The position numbers and the translations under genes are program-made. Positions 1 to 6,450 of a DNA stretch of 7,370 nt are shown here, piece after piece. Within the stretch, counting starts at the first letter, position 1; the number at the start of each line of letters is the position of its first letter. The notes below the pieces were generated by a model, which made no database searches, had not been told where the DNA came from, and was given only the letters and a program-made list of their open reading frames with translations. This stretch comes from JBOGWA01 sp050693155 (GTDB taxonomy: Bacteria; Actinomycetota; UBA4738; CALAEC01). The stretch covers positions 1 through 7,370 of the forward strand of contig JBOGWA010000059.1 in NCBI GenBank assembly GCA_050693155.1, read 5' to 3'.

Positions 1-145
1 GAACATCGAGACCGTGACGCTTCCGCGGGCTACGGGCACGTACATGGTCTCCGTGAACGGGTTCGCCGTCGTGAACTCCGGCTACGACGGAACCGCGACG
101 CTCTCGGGCGTCAAGAAGGTCAAGGAGAAAAAGCGGGCCCGGTAG
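1..145 (+). CDS. 3' end of an unidentified, probably exported protein with a PPC-like C-terminal segment
   Basis: Only the last 47 codons are in the window, read from position 2 to the TAG at 143-145. The visible peptide begins NIETVTLPRATGTYMVSVNG and continues with a Tyr/Asp/Gly/Thr stretch ending in TATLSG. The pattern of hydrophobic beta strands around a 'GTYMVSVNG' core resembles the last strands of bacterial pre-peptidase C-terminal (PPC) or similar beta-sandwich domains, which commonly end secreted peptidases and hydrolases. The protein finishes with a strongly basic tail, VKKVKEKKRAR. The two large hydrolases downstream also end in PPC-like domains, so this could be another exported hydrolase, but the catalytic part lies outside the window and its function cannot be named. 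The reading frame is supported by GC-rich third positions and by the sensible domain end. It converges on the metallopeptidase gene that ends at 199. Confidence 0.7.
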   Translation, partial: NIETVTLPRATGTYMVSVNGFAVVNSGYDGTATLSGVKKVKEKKRAR

Positions 146-167
146 GAAGCGGTACTTGCCTGTAGGT

Positions 168-205
168 GGGGCTGAACTTCAGTTCGGAATTGGGTGGTTC
201 ACCCC
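168..205. terminator. Imperfect inverted repeat between convergent genes, candidate bidirectional terminator
   Basis: The arm GGGGCTGAAC at 168-177 pairs with GTTCACCCC at 197-205, with one bulged C and a 19-base loop. It lies in the 53-base gap between the + strand gene ending at 145 and the - strand gene ending at 199, and it overlaps that stop codon. The placement suits a shared terminator. There is no clear T-tract on either side, so intrinsic termination is uncertain. Confidence 0.35.
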
Positions 206-996
206 TTCGCATAACGCGCCGCATAGTCGCGAATGAACGCCTCTTCTACCGTGCCGAACGTCGATGAGAACATGAAGGTATACGGAGACATCGTCGTGCA
301 AGGCCCAAAATCTCCCCTCGGCCCGCCGGAGGGAAGGGCTTCGATGCAATTGGCGTAGTGGTGGTGAGCTCCGAGCAGGTGGCCGATCTCATGTGCGGCA
401 ATGACGCCTTCGTCAACCTGGTACGGAGCCGTTATCGTCTCCTCGATCTTGTAGTCGATACTTCCGAAGGCAAAGGCACGGTCATTAAATCGAACTCCGC
501 CGATACAGTTGGCATATCCGCCACCCCAATAACGCGTAAAGAGATAGACGGCGTCAACGCCTGAGGGGCGCTTTCCGCCGTAGTGGCGCTTCATGAATCG
601 AAGGAAATCTTCTGGACTTGGCGATTGCTTGGCAAACCTTGAGGGTTCGGGCACGGCGTCGTAGCTAGCTCTGAGGCTGATCCCAATCCGCGAATACGTT
701 TCCCTCGTAGTGCGCATATACATCCTCGCCAGGTCTAGGTCCGGGAGATTTGCCATGACACGAACCTCCAACGGAAGCAGCCGTGATGAGTCTGCGGGAA
801 TCGGTGGGATCCATTCCGGCGGAATCTGGAGGCAGTCCGGTGGTTCCCCTTCCTCCAGAAGTCCGGAGTGGACCGACTCGGTACCACCTGCTGACTCGGG
901 CGTAAGCAGGTAGGGGAACACTAGGGCGCCTATCGCGAGCATCAGTACGCTTCGAAGGCGACCGCGAAGGCGGCCGCTTCGCATCCAGCGCCCCAT
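199..996 (-). CDS. Secreted metzincin-type zinc metallopeptidase (reprolysin-like)
   Basis: Predicted exported zinc endopeptidase of 265 residues. The complete metzincin signature HEIGHLLGAHH (His202, Glu203, His206, His212) supplies the three zinc ligands and the catalytic glutamate. About 30 residues later, TTMSPY provides a plausible Met-turn. This arrangement fits the M12B/reprolysin-like group of metzincins; the substrate is unknown. The N-terminus has a basic region (GRWMRSGRLRGRLR) followed by a hydrophobic core (SVLMLAIGALVFPYLL), as expected for a signal peptide. I chose the ATG at 996 because it directly precedes this signal. The frame stays open to a TTG at 1092, and an ATG at 984 is also possible; none has a convincing ribosome binding site. 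The mature part contains four cysteines, two of them inside identical YANCI pentapeptides, suggesting disulfides. It follows the lipoprotein gene on the same strand with a gap of about 120 bases, so an operon is likely. The family is well supported; the exact start is not. Confidence 0.85.
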   Translation of the reverse strand: MGRWMRSGRLRGRLRSVLMLAIGALVFPYLLTPESAGGTESVHSGLLEEGEPPDCLQIPPEWIPPIPADSSRLLPLEVRVMANLPDLDLARMYMRTTRETYSRIGISLRASYDAVPEPSRFAKQSPSPEDFLRFMKRHYGGKRPSGVDAVYLFTRYWGGGYANCIGGVRFNDRAFAFGSIDYKIEETITAPYQVDEGVIAAHEIGHLLGAHHHYANCIEALPSGGPRGDFGPCTTMSPYTFMFSSTFGTVEEAFIRDYAARYAKG

Positions 997-1116
997 CGCG
1001 GACCCGAGCGTACCACCACAGAGAGATCGGGACTCCCTGGGTCCTTGACGATAATGACTCGGGGCCGGAGGTTTGCGTTGTCCGCGAGCCAACCGACGAA
1101 GAAGGCGAGATAGCTC

Positions 1117-1677
1117 TTAGGCGCAAACCGACCGGAACGAACGCTGGCCTTCTAGGGTCAGGACGCATCGCTCGGCAACCGCCACTACCGCTGGCGCCAC
1201 GCTCACGATGCGCCAGGGAACCGAGATGACCTGTGAGAAGAACCCATCCTCGCGCTCTACTCGAGCGATAACCTCGAGGGTCTCTCCCTCGTCGGACACG
1301 CGAAGTCGTTCGATCTGGAGTTGATAGCCGGAGTCCGGCTGGGCGCCGCCGATGATCGCCACGAGAGACCGCCGTGGGTAGGCGTCCCAGAAGCGGAGCC
1401 CCGCAGAGGCCCCCGGTACCCCCGTATGGCGAGCGGCTCGTTGACCCTCGGAGGGAGTGCGAGCGAGCAGCACTCGAGGGCGCGGGTACTCAACCGTCGG
1501 ATCCGACCCGCTGGCCTCCTCCTCGAACGACAGCTCGGCGGTCGCACCCGGTTGCGGTACGGAGGGCTCCACACCAGGGATGGCGCCGTTCTCCACACTC
1601 CCAAAGCGGGGGTCGTCGCTGCACGCCACGGCGGTGATCAGCGAAGCGAGAACCAGAATCAGAAGCGACGTGCGCAC
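1117..1677 (-). CDS. Lipoprotein with a PrcB-like domain
   Basis: Predicted surface lipoprotein of 186 residues. The GTG at 1677 is chosen because it follows a strong ribosome binding site and begins a compact signal peptide, RTSLLILVLASLITAVAC, with the lipidated Cys at residue 19. Longer starts would bury that signal. Residues 20-100 are low-complexity, rich in Gly, Pro and acidic residues, and look like a flexible spacer. Residues about 104-166 (RRSLVAIIGGAQPDSGYQLQI, then a strand-rich stretch ending ISVPWRIVSV) resemble the PrcB C-terminal domain. That domain is named after PrcB, a lipoprotein of the Treponema dentilisin protease complex, and typically shows a 'G-ggYsi-i' core followed by 'yPy-iv'. 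Cys171 and Cys185 may pair near the C-terminus. The next gene on the same strand is a secreted metallopeptidase, so a role in protease anchoring or assembly is plausible but inferred. The lipoprotein call is strong; the domain call is by eye. Confidence 0.8.
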   Translation of the reverse strand: MRTSLLILVLASLITAVACSDDPRFGSVENGAIPGVEPSVPQPGATAELSFEEEASGSDPTVEYPRPRVLLARTPSEGQRAARHTGVPGASAGLRFWDAYPRRSLVAIIGGAQPDSGYQLQIERLRVSDEGETLEVIARVEREDGFFSQVISVPWRIVSVAPAVVAVAERCVLTLEGQRSFRSVCA

Positions 1678-1682
1678 CCCGG

Positions 1683-1690
1683 CTCCTTCC
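1683..1690 (-). promoter_or_regulatory. Strong ribosome binding site deciding the lipoprotein start
   Basis: On the - strand GGAAGGAG lies five bases upstream of the GTG at 1677. It is the only strong Shine-Dalgarno match in this frame and fixes the start just before the lipoprotein signal peptide. The longer ORF reaching 1782 is therefore not the real gene. Confidence 0.75.
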
Positions 1691-1700
1691 CCAACGGGCC

Positions 1701-1708
1701 TATGGTAG
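1701..1708. promoter_or_regulatory. TATGGTAG element between divergent genes, candidate -10 box in either direction
   Basis: TATGGTAG reads as a TANNNT-type -10 box (TATGGT) toward the first hydrolase. On the opposite strand the same bases give TACCAT, another TANNNT box about 24 bases before the lipoprotein GTG. The same eight bases recur at 4020-4027 upstream of the second hydrolase. No good -35 TTGAC-like box lies about 17 bases upstream in either direction, so this is a candidate only. Its inner ATG is also the annotated start of the first hydrolase, and the two roles conflict if transcription starts here. Confidence 0.4.
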
Positions 1709-3996
1709 CCTCCCCGAAACTCCCTCAGGACAAGAGACAAACGGGGACAAGGACGTTCCAAATTCGTTGTAGACGCCCGCACCGACTCCCGGTCACGATC
1801 GCGGTCGTCGTCGCGGGCCTTCTGCTCCTGACCTTCGTCTCAGACGCGCTCGCGAAGCGTCGGGAACCACTTCGGGTCAAGGAAACCACCGCCGGGCGTC
1901 CGATCGACTACCGGAAGCTGAGAGGTCTGTCGGAACCAACGTACAAGGAGATCGTGCGCGAGGCGCTCATGGTGCCGATGCCCGACGGCGTCAGTCTCTA
2001 TGTGGAGGTCACGAGGCCCGCCGCGAAAGGAAGGTTCCCGGTCATCATGGAGATCAGTCCCTACCACGGAACCCTCAACGACCGGGACGCCTCGTATCTC
2101 GTCACCTATCCGGAGAACCGGGAGGGCCAGCCGCCCGGACTCACGGGGTACTTCCCGCCGCGCGGCTACGCGGTCGGGATCGCCGACCTTCGAGGTACCG
2201 GGCGCTCCCAGGGATGCCTCGACCATCTCGGCCCGAAAGACGCCGCCGATTTGAAGGCGATCGTCGAGTGGGCCGCGTCCCAGCCCTGGTCGAACGGGCG
2301 CGTTGGACTGATCGGACACTCGTACCCGGGCTCCACGCCGATCGTCGCCGCGGCCCAGCGTCCGAAAGGACTCGCGACGATCGTTCCGATTGCAGGGATC
2401 GCACAGATGTACGACCACCAGTTCCAGGCCGGCGTCCCATATGCATTTCAGTGGGTTGGACCGATTGGCGCCTACGAGGCCCTGGCGATCCAGCGGCACC
2501 TTCCCTCGGCAGTTCCCGGGGCGCTTGGCGCGAACGGCGACAACTTCGGGAACGACATGGAGTACTTCGGGTGTGGGCTTCCCCAATCCTCGCTCACAGC
2601 GGGCGAGGCCCAGCTCTCCGGGCAGTACACCGCCTGGCATGCGGAACGCGACTGGCGGGAGGGGGCGACCCGAGCGAAGATTCCGATCTTCCTCGTCCAC
2701 GGCGTCAACGACAATGCGGTCCGAGCCCCCGCGCTCCAGTGGTTCGCAGATCGAAACGGAACGATCAGCCGACGCGGGCGTCCGATCGAGGACAAGGTCT
2801 GGCTTGGTCAGTGGAACCACGGGGTGTGCTGCCCCCGTTATCGCGGCTACCAATGGACCTACGCGCTTCAGGCATGGTTCGACAAGCACCTGAAGGGCCT
2901 CGACGTCGACACCGGGCCGCCGGTCGAGGTCTTTCTCACCGAGGGGACGTTCGGCGAGGCCGTCCAGGGCCAGCGGAGGGACGAGATCTTCACGACCGAG
3001 CGCTTCCCCGGCGCGCATCGGATGCTCGAGCTCTTTCCCGACTCTGACGGAACGCTTTCGCAAAGCTCCCCGACAACTAGCGGGCAGGTCTCTTTCGCAG
3101 GTGATCCTGGCGGGTTCACCAACCCGACCGGGACCGGCGGAATCTCGTTCCGCACGGAGCCGATCACGGATGACCTCGTTCTCCTCGGCTTTCCGGAGCT
3201 GGATCTTGTGGCCTCCGTCACGGCCCCCCGCGTGCACCTCATCGCCAACCTCTACGACGAGAACGAGAACGGCATCCTTCGGCGGATCAGCCAGTTCGCG
3301 ATCAACCCGGAGCTCCGGGCGGGACTTGCTACCCCGAAGCCCGTCGTCCCTGGGGAGCGGTACGTCCTGGAGCCTCCCGGGTTCGCGATGGCGCACCATC
3401 TGAAGGTCGGCCATCGGCTGACGCTTCGCATCACGACGAGCGATCCCGACAAGGTGCCCATCTTCGCCATCGATCCGAACGTAACGGTCTTCACCGGGCC
3501 CGATGGCACTGCCGTCCGCGTACCGGTCGTGGAGAACGCAGTTCTCTATCGGGACCGATTCCCGCTGGAGGATCCGCTGAAGCGCAACCTGCCGAAGGCG
3601 CCGCCGGTCGGCGAAGCGCAACAGGGTGTGAGGGAAACGGTGACGGTTCCCGCCCCGGGCGCCGGGAATCGCGAAGAGGGCGTGACCAGCGTCTTCCTCG
3701 AGTTCGACATCGTGGCGGGAAAGGACAACGCCCGGATGCAGGTGGTTGGGGTGCCCTCCCAGAGCGCCGACATCGAGCTGTACCTCCAGCGTCGAGACAG
3801 AAGCGGCGCCTGGGGGGAGGATCTTGAAGCCGGAACCGGCGGGGGCTTCGACCGCGAGGGGTTCACGACCGAGCGGCTTTCACCAGGCCACTACCGGATC
3901 GAGGTCCACGATTTCCTCGGCCCGCCGGCCACGAGCGTCGAGCTCACGATAACATTCCTCAATGGCGATGGGAGACCGGGCCCCGAGCCTGTCTAA
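1702..3996 (+). CDS. Exported CocE/NonD family alpha/beta hydrolase with PPC-like C-terminus (paralogue 1)
   Basis: Predicted secreted serine hydrolase of 764 residues related to cocaine esterase, acyl-amino-acid ester hydrolases and X-Pro dipeptidyl-peptidases (S15-like); the substrate is unknown. Domains in order: signal peptide with hydrophobic core VTIAVVVAGLLLLTF and cleavage after SDALA (residue 51); alpha/beta hydrolase core at about 85-390; X-Pro-type C-terminal jelly roll at about 405-625; PPC-like beta domain at about 647-757. The expected catalytic residues are visible: Ser207 in GHSYPG, Asp337 in HGVNDNAVR, His373 in QWNHG, and the oxyanion-hole tyrosine candidate Tyr121 in ISPYHG. 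The mature part has only four cysteines (172, 291, 376, 377), all conserved in paralogue 2. The frame is open back to 1321, but that stretch overlaps the lipoprotein gene antisense and is rejected. ATG 1702 is the only conventional start before the signal peptide, and it lacks a ribosome binding site. The next gene is a tandem paralogue 128 bases away. Confidence 0.88.
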   Translation: MVASPKLPQDKRQTGTRTFQIRCRRPHRLPVTIAVVVAGLLLLTFVSDALAKRREPLRVKETTAGRPIDYRKLRGLSEPTYKEIVREALMVPMPDGVSLYVEVTRPAAKGRFPVIMEISPYHGTLNDRDASYLVTYPENREGQPPGLTGYFPPRGYAVGIADLRGTGRSQGCLDHLGPKDAADLKAIVEWAASQPWSNGRVGLIGHSYPGSTPIVAAAQRPKGLATIVPIAGIAQMYDHQFQAGVPYAFQWVGPIGAYEALAIQRHLPSAVPGALGANGDNFGNDMEYFGCGLPQSSLTAGEAQLSGQYTAWHAERDWREGATRAKIPIFLVHGVNDNAVRAPALQWFADRNGTISRRGRPIEDKVWLGQWNHGVCCPRYRGYQWTYALQAWFDKHLKGLDVDTGPPVEVFLTEGTFGEAVQGQRRDEIFTTERFPGAHRMLELFPDSDGTLSQSSPTTSGQVSFAGDPGGFTNPTGTGGISFRTEPITDDLVLLGFPELDLVASVTAPRVHLIANLYDENENGILRRISQFAINPELRAGLATPKPVVPGERYVLEPPGFAMAHHLKVGHRLTLRITTSDPDKVPIFAIDPNVTVFTGPDGTAVRVPVVENAVLYRDRFPLEDPLKRNLPKAPPVGEAQQGVRETVTVPAPGAGNREEGVTSVFLEFDIVAGKDNARMQVVGVPSQSADIELYLQRRDRSGAWGEDLEAGTGGGFDREGFTTERLSPGHYRIEVHDFLGPPATSVELTITFLNGDGRPGPEPV

Positions 3997-4019
3997 AGCC
4001 GGTTCCTTCTTTTGCCCGG

Positions 4020-4027
4020 TATGGTAG
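4020..4027 (+). promoter_or_regulatory. TATGGTAG element, candidate -10 box for paralogue 2
   Basis: TATGGTAG at 4020-4027 lies in the 128-base gap between the two hydrolase genes and is identical to the element at 1701-1708. A related segment sits about 19-20 bases upstream of each element: GGTTCCTTCT here and GGCTCCTTCC at 1681-1690. No clear -35 box is seen. A start site near 4032 would give a leader of roughly 90 bases. A short stem-loop, GGCTG/CAGCC with a four-base loop, occurs at 4036-4049, just after the expected start site. The element suggests that paralogue 2 has its own promoter. Confidence 0.4.
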
Positions 4028-4113
4028 GTTTGACGGGCTGCGGCCAGCCGCGCAGGAGAGGGAACGCGCCGGCCGCGGCGAAGACTGTGCCCGTAAGATC
4101 CTTCCAGAATCCC

Positions 4114-4118
4114 GGAGG
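4114..4118 (+). promoter_or_regulatory. Ribosome binding site of paralogue 2
   Basis: GGAGG ends six bases before ATG 4125, which is ideal spacing. It fixes the start of the second hydrolase, in contrast to the first paralogue, where no comparable site precedes the only ATG. Confidence 0.8.
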
Positions 4119-4124
4119 CAGCTC

Positions 4125-6356
4125 ATGAAGATCGCACGTTCTCGGTTGGCGCGGCTCGGTGTCCTCGCCGCCGCGCTGCTTCTAGTCATCGTCCCCTCGG
4201 CCGAGGCGAAGAAGAAGGGCGGGAAGAAGGCGCCGAAAGGCGTCACGGCCGGCCCTCCGATGGACTACACGAAGATCAAGGGGTTGTCGCAGCCCAAGTA
4301 CACGAACACGATCACCGAAACAATGATGATGCCGATGGCCGACGGCGTCGAGGTCTACGTCGAGGTCATCCGCCCGGACGCGAAGGGCAAGTTCCCCGTC
4401 ATCGCGGAGATCAGCCCGTACCACGGAACCATCTATCAGCGTGACGGCGTTCGGATGCTCCCCGAGCAGGGAGGCCTCGTTTCCTACTTCGTTCCTCGCG
4501 GGTACGCGGTCGTGATGATGGACCTCCGCGGAACCGGAAGATCGCAGGGCTGCCTCGACCACATGGGGCCTAACGATCAGTCCGACGCGAAGGAAGTCAT
4601 CGAGTGGGCGGCGACCCAGCCGTGGTCGACGGGTCGCGTCGGCGTCATCGGCCACTCCTACCCCGGCGGAACATCGGTGATGTCGATTGCCGAACAGCCC
4701 CAGGGTCTGGTAACGGCCGTCGTCTCTGCGGGGCTCGGCACAATGTACGAGCACCAGTGGCAGGCGGGTGTCCCGTACAACCTGCAGTGGGCGGGTCCGT
4801 TCGCCGGTTACTACCCGCTGTCGATGGAGCGGCACCTCCCGCCGGGAGTTGGTTTCCCCGTACTCGGAAGCGGGAACGGCGGCGACAACTTCGGCAACGA
4901 CATGGAGTATTTCGGGTGCGGCATCACCCAGACCTCGCTCGTGACGGGAGACGCGATCCTCTCGGGGCAATACGTTGAGTGGCATGCGGAGCGCGACTTC
5001 CGCGAAGGCGCGGCCGCCAACCCGATCCCCGTGTTCGTGATTCACGGCGTGAACGACAACGCTGCGCGAGTCGCTTCCCTCGATTGGTTCAACCGCCGCA
5101 ATTTCTCCCTGAAGGCGAAGGGGAAGCCGGTCCAGGACAAGCTCTGGCTCGGCCAGTGGGACCACGGGTCCGGTTGCTGCCCGAACCGCCGCGGATACCA
5201 GTGGACGCTTGCGCTGCACGCATGGTTCGACAAGCAGCTCCAGGGACGAAACGTCGACACCGGGCCACCGGTCGAGATCTTCCTTGCCGACGGCCCGCTT
5301 CCCGCGGTTACCGGCGGCGCGCGCGGGGAGATCTTCACGGCGAACAGCTATCCCGGGGACCCGAGGGTCGTCGAGTTCTTTCCGGATGCCGATGGCACCC
5401 TGAACACGACACTCGCCGACTCGGCGGGATCGGTCTCCTTCACGGGGGATCCGCGGGGGTTCAACTCTCCGGCCCAGACGGGAGCAGCGATCTTTCGCAC
5501 GGAGCCCTTCACCAAGGACACGCTCTATGCCGGTGTGCCGGAGCTCGACCTGGCGGCCTCCGTGACGGCGCCCCGGGTACACCTGATCGCGAACCTCTAC
5601 GACGAGGATTCTTCGGGCCAGTGGCGGCGCATCAGCCAGTTCGCCATCAACCCCGAGCTTCGGGAGGGACTCGACACGGTCGCCCCAGTGATTCCCGGAG
5701 AGCAGTACCTGCTCCAACCGCCCGGCTGGTCGATGGCGCACATCATGAAGAAGGGTCACCGTCTGGCGCTCCGAGTGACGACGAGCGATCCCGACAAGGT
5801 CCCGTTCTTCGCCGTCGACCCGAACATCACGGTCTTCACCGGCCCGGACGCGACGGTCCTGCGCCTTCCGGTCATTGACAACCCGGTGATCTACAAGGAC
5901 CTGCTGAATCTCGAGCCGCCGGCCACAACGCCGGCGGTTCCGGGGAAGGCAAGACCGAGGAGAACGAAGGCGCCGAAGAGCGCGCAGCCCGGCTCCAGCG
6001 CCAGCGCCATCGTTCCGGCGCCGGGCGCCGGCACGCGTCAGGCCGGTGTGACGAGCGTCTTCGTCGAATTCGACGTCCAGGAAGGCTTCGACAACGCTCG
6101 GATGGAGGCGCTCGCCGTCCCTCTGACGAGCGCCGATCTCGACCTCTACCTCCAGAAGCAGGGGACCGACGGCTCGTGGAGCAGCGACCTCGGCGCCGCT
6201 GCGTCCGGAAGCATCACGGAGGAAACCCTCGCCGCCGGACGGCTCTCTCCGGGTCACTACCGGCTCGAGGTTCACCTCTGGGTCGGCGCGCCGGCCACGA
6301 TGGCCGACGTCACGTTGACCTTCTACGACTCGAAAGGCAACCCGGGAGCCGTCTGA
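4125..6356 (+). CDS. Exported CocE/NonD family alpha/beta hydrolase with PPC-like C-terminus (paralogue 2)
   Basis: Predicted secreted serine hydrolase of 743 residues, a close tandem paralogue of the preceding gene along its whole length. The start is firm, with GGAGG six bases upstream. The signal peptide MKIARSRLARLGVLAAALLL continues to a typical cleavage site after AEA at residue 28. A very basic stretch (KKKGGKKAPK) then precedes the catalytic domain. Expected catalytic residues are Ser178 in GHSYPGG, Asp311 in HGVNDNAAR, His347 in QWDHG, and oxyanion-hole candidate Tyr99 in ISPYHG. An X-Pro-type C-terminal jelly roll spans about 380-592. A Pro/Lys/Arg-rich linker at about 593-627, which paralogue 1 lacks, leads into a PPC-like domain at about 628-738 ending with 'SPGHYRLEV'. 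Cysteines 143, 265, 351 and 352 match those of paralogue 1. The family acts on acyl ester or amide bonds, including X-Pro peptides, but the actual substrate cannot be read from sequence. The gene is followed by an inverted repeat right after the TGA. Confidence 0.92.
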   Translation: MKIARSRLARLGVLAAALLLVIVPSAEAKKKGGKKAPKGVTAGPPMDYTKIKGLSQPKYTNTITETMMMPMADGVEVYVEVIRPDAKGKFPVIAEISPYHGTIYQRDGVRMLPEQGGLVSYFVPRGYAVVMMDLRGTGRSQGCLDHMGPNDQSDAKEVIEWAATQPWSTGRVGVIGHSYPGGTSVMSIAEQPQGLVTAVVSAGLGTMYEHQWQAGVPYNLQWAGPFAGYYPLSMERHLPPGVGFPVLGSGNGGDNFGNDMEYFGCGITQTSLVTGDAILSGQYVEWHAERDFREGAAANPIPVFVIHGVNDNAARVASLDWFNRRNFSLKAKGKPVQDKLWLGQWDHGSGCCPNRRGYQWTLALHAWFDKQLQGRNVDTGPPVEIFLADGPLPAVTGGARGEIFTANSYPGDPRVVEFFPDADGTLNTTLADSAGSVSFTGDPRGFNSPAQTGAAIFRTEPFTKDTLYAGVPELDLAASVTAPRVHLIANLYDEDSSGQWRRISQFAINPELREGLDTVAPVIPGEQYLLQPPGWSMAHIMKKGHRLALRVTTSDPDKVPFFAVDPNITVFTGPDATVLRLPVIDNPVIYKDLLNLEPPATTPAVPGKARPRRTKAPKSAQPGSSASAIVPAPGAGTRQAGVTSVFVEFDVQEGFDNARMEALAVPLTSADLDLYLQKQGTDGSWSSDLGAAASGSITEETLAAGRLSPGHYRLEVHLWVGAPATMADVTLTFYDSKGNPGAV

Positions 6357-6430
6357 CCGGGGGCTATCGCTCCGCTTTGGTCACGGAACAGCTTCCCGAA
6401 ACCTCCTGGCTCCGCTTGTTGAGCCCCCGG
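6357..6430 (+). terminator. Long-loop inverted repeat immediately after paralogue 2, candidate terminator
   Basis: CCGGGGGCT at 6357-6365 is perfectly complementary to AGCCCCCGG at 6422-6430, a nine-base GC-rich stem closing a 56-base loop. A smaller hairpin, GGAA-cagc-TTCC, lies at 6385-6396 inside. The loop also carries a nine-base direct repeat GCTCCGCTT at 6369-6377 and 6409-6417. Its position directly behind the TGA suits transcript ending or protection. The large loop and missing T-tract make a classical intrinsic terminator doubtful, and the right arm overlaps the probable glnA promoter. Confidence 0.35.
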
Positions 6431-6445
6431 ACCCCTGGCTAGATT
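6416..6445 (+). promoter_or_regulatory. Candidate glnA promoter
   Basis: TAGATT at 6440-6445 fits a TANNNT -10 box. Upstream, TTGTTG at 6416-6421 (spacing 18) or TTGAGC at 6419-6424 (spacing 15) can serve as the -35 box. Transcription would begin near 6452 and give a leader of about 40 bases before the GTG at 6494. This is the best promoter-like pair in the window, but it is a sequence match only. Confidence 0.5.
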
Positions 6446-6450
6446 TAACG

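Noticed and set aside
174..185. GAACTTCAGTTC short palindrome after the first gene
   Set aside because: The two-base loop is too small for an RNA hairpin, and the sequence is more simply part of the larger inverted repeat at 168-205.
997..1092. N-terminal extension of the metallopeptidase to TTG 1092
   Set aside because: It has no ribosome binding site and would place 32 polar residues before the signal peptide. It is kept only as an alternative start.
665..1168. 167-codon - strand open frame overlapping the metallopeptidase
   Set aside because: It is out of frame with the peptidase and bridges the gene boundary. Its composition is Arg/Ser/Pro-rich with no motif or ribosome binding site.
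1321..1701. 127-codon 5' extension of the first hydrolase frame
   Set aside because: It runs antisense through the lipoprotein gene, which has a strong ribosome binding site and lipobox. The extension has no signal peptide or domain features, and the real signal peptide begins well after 1702.
1840..3621. 593-codon open frame on the - strand opposite hydrolase 1
   Set aside because: This is a high-GC antisense shadow. The + strand frame has catalytic motifs and a full domain architecture; the antisense product is Arg/Asp/Gly-rich with no recognisable domain.
4182..6275. 697-codon open frame on the - strand opposite hydrolase 2
   Set aside because: It is the same kind of shadow in the same relative frame. 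Its resemblance to the antisense frame of hydrolase 1 follows from the homology of the sense genes.
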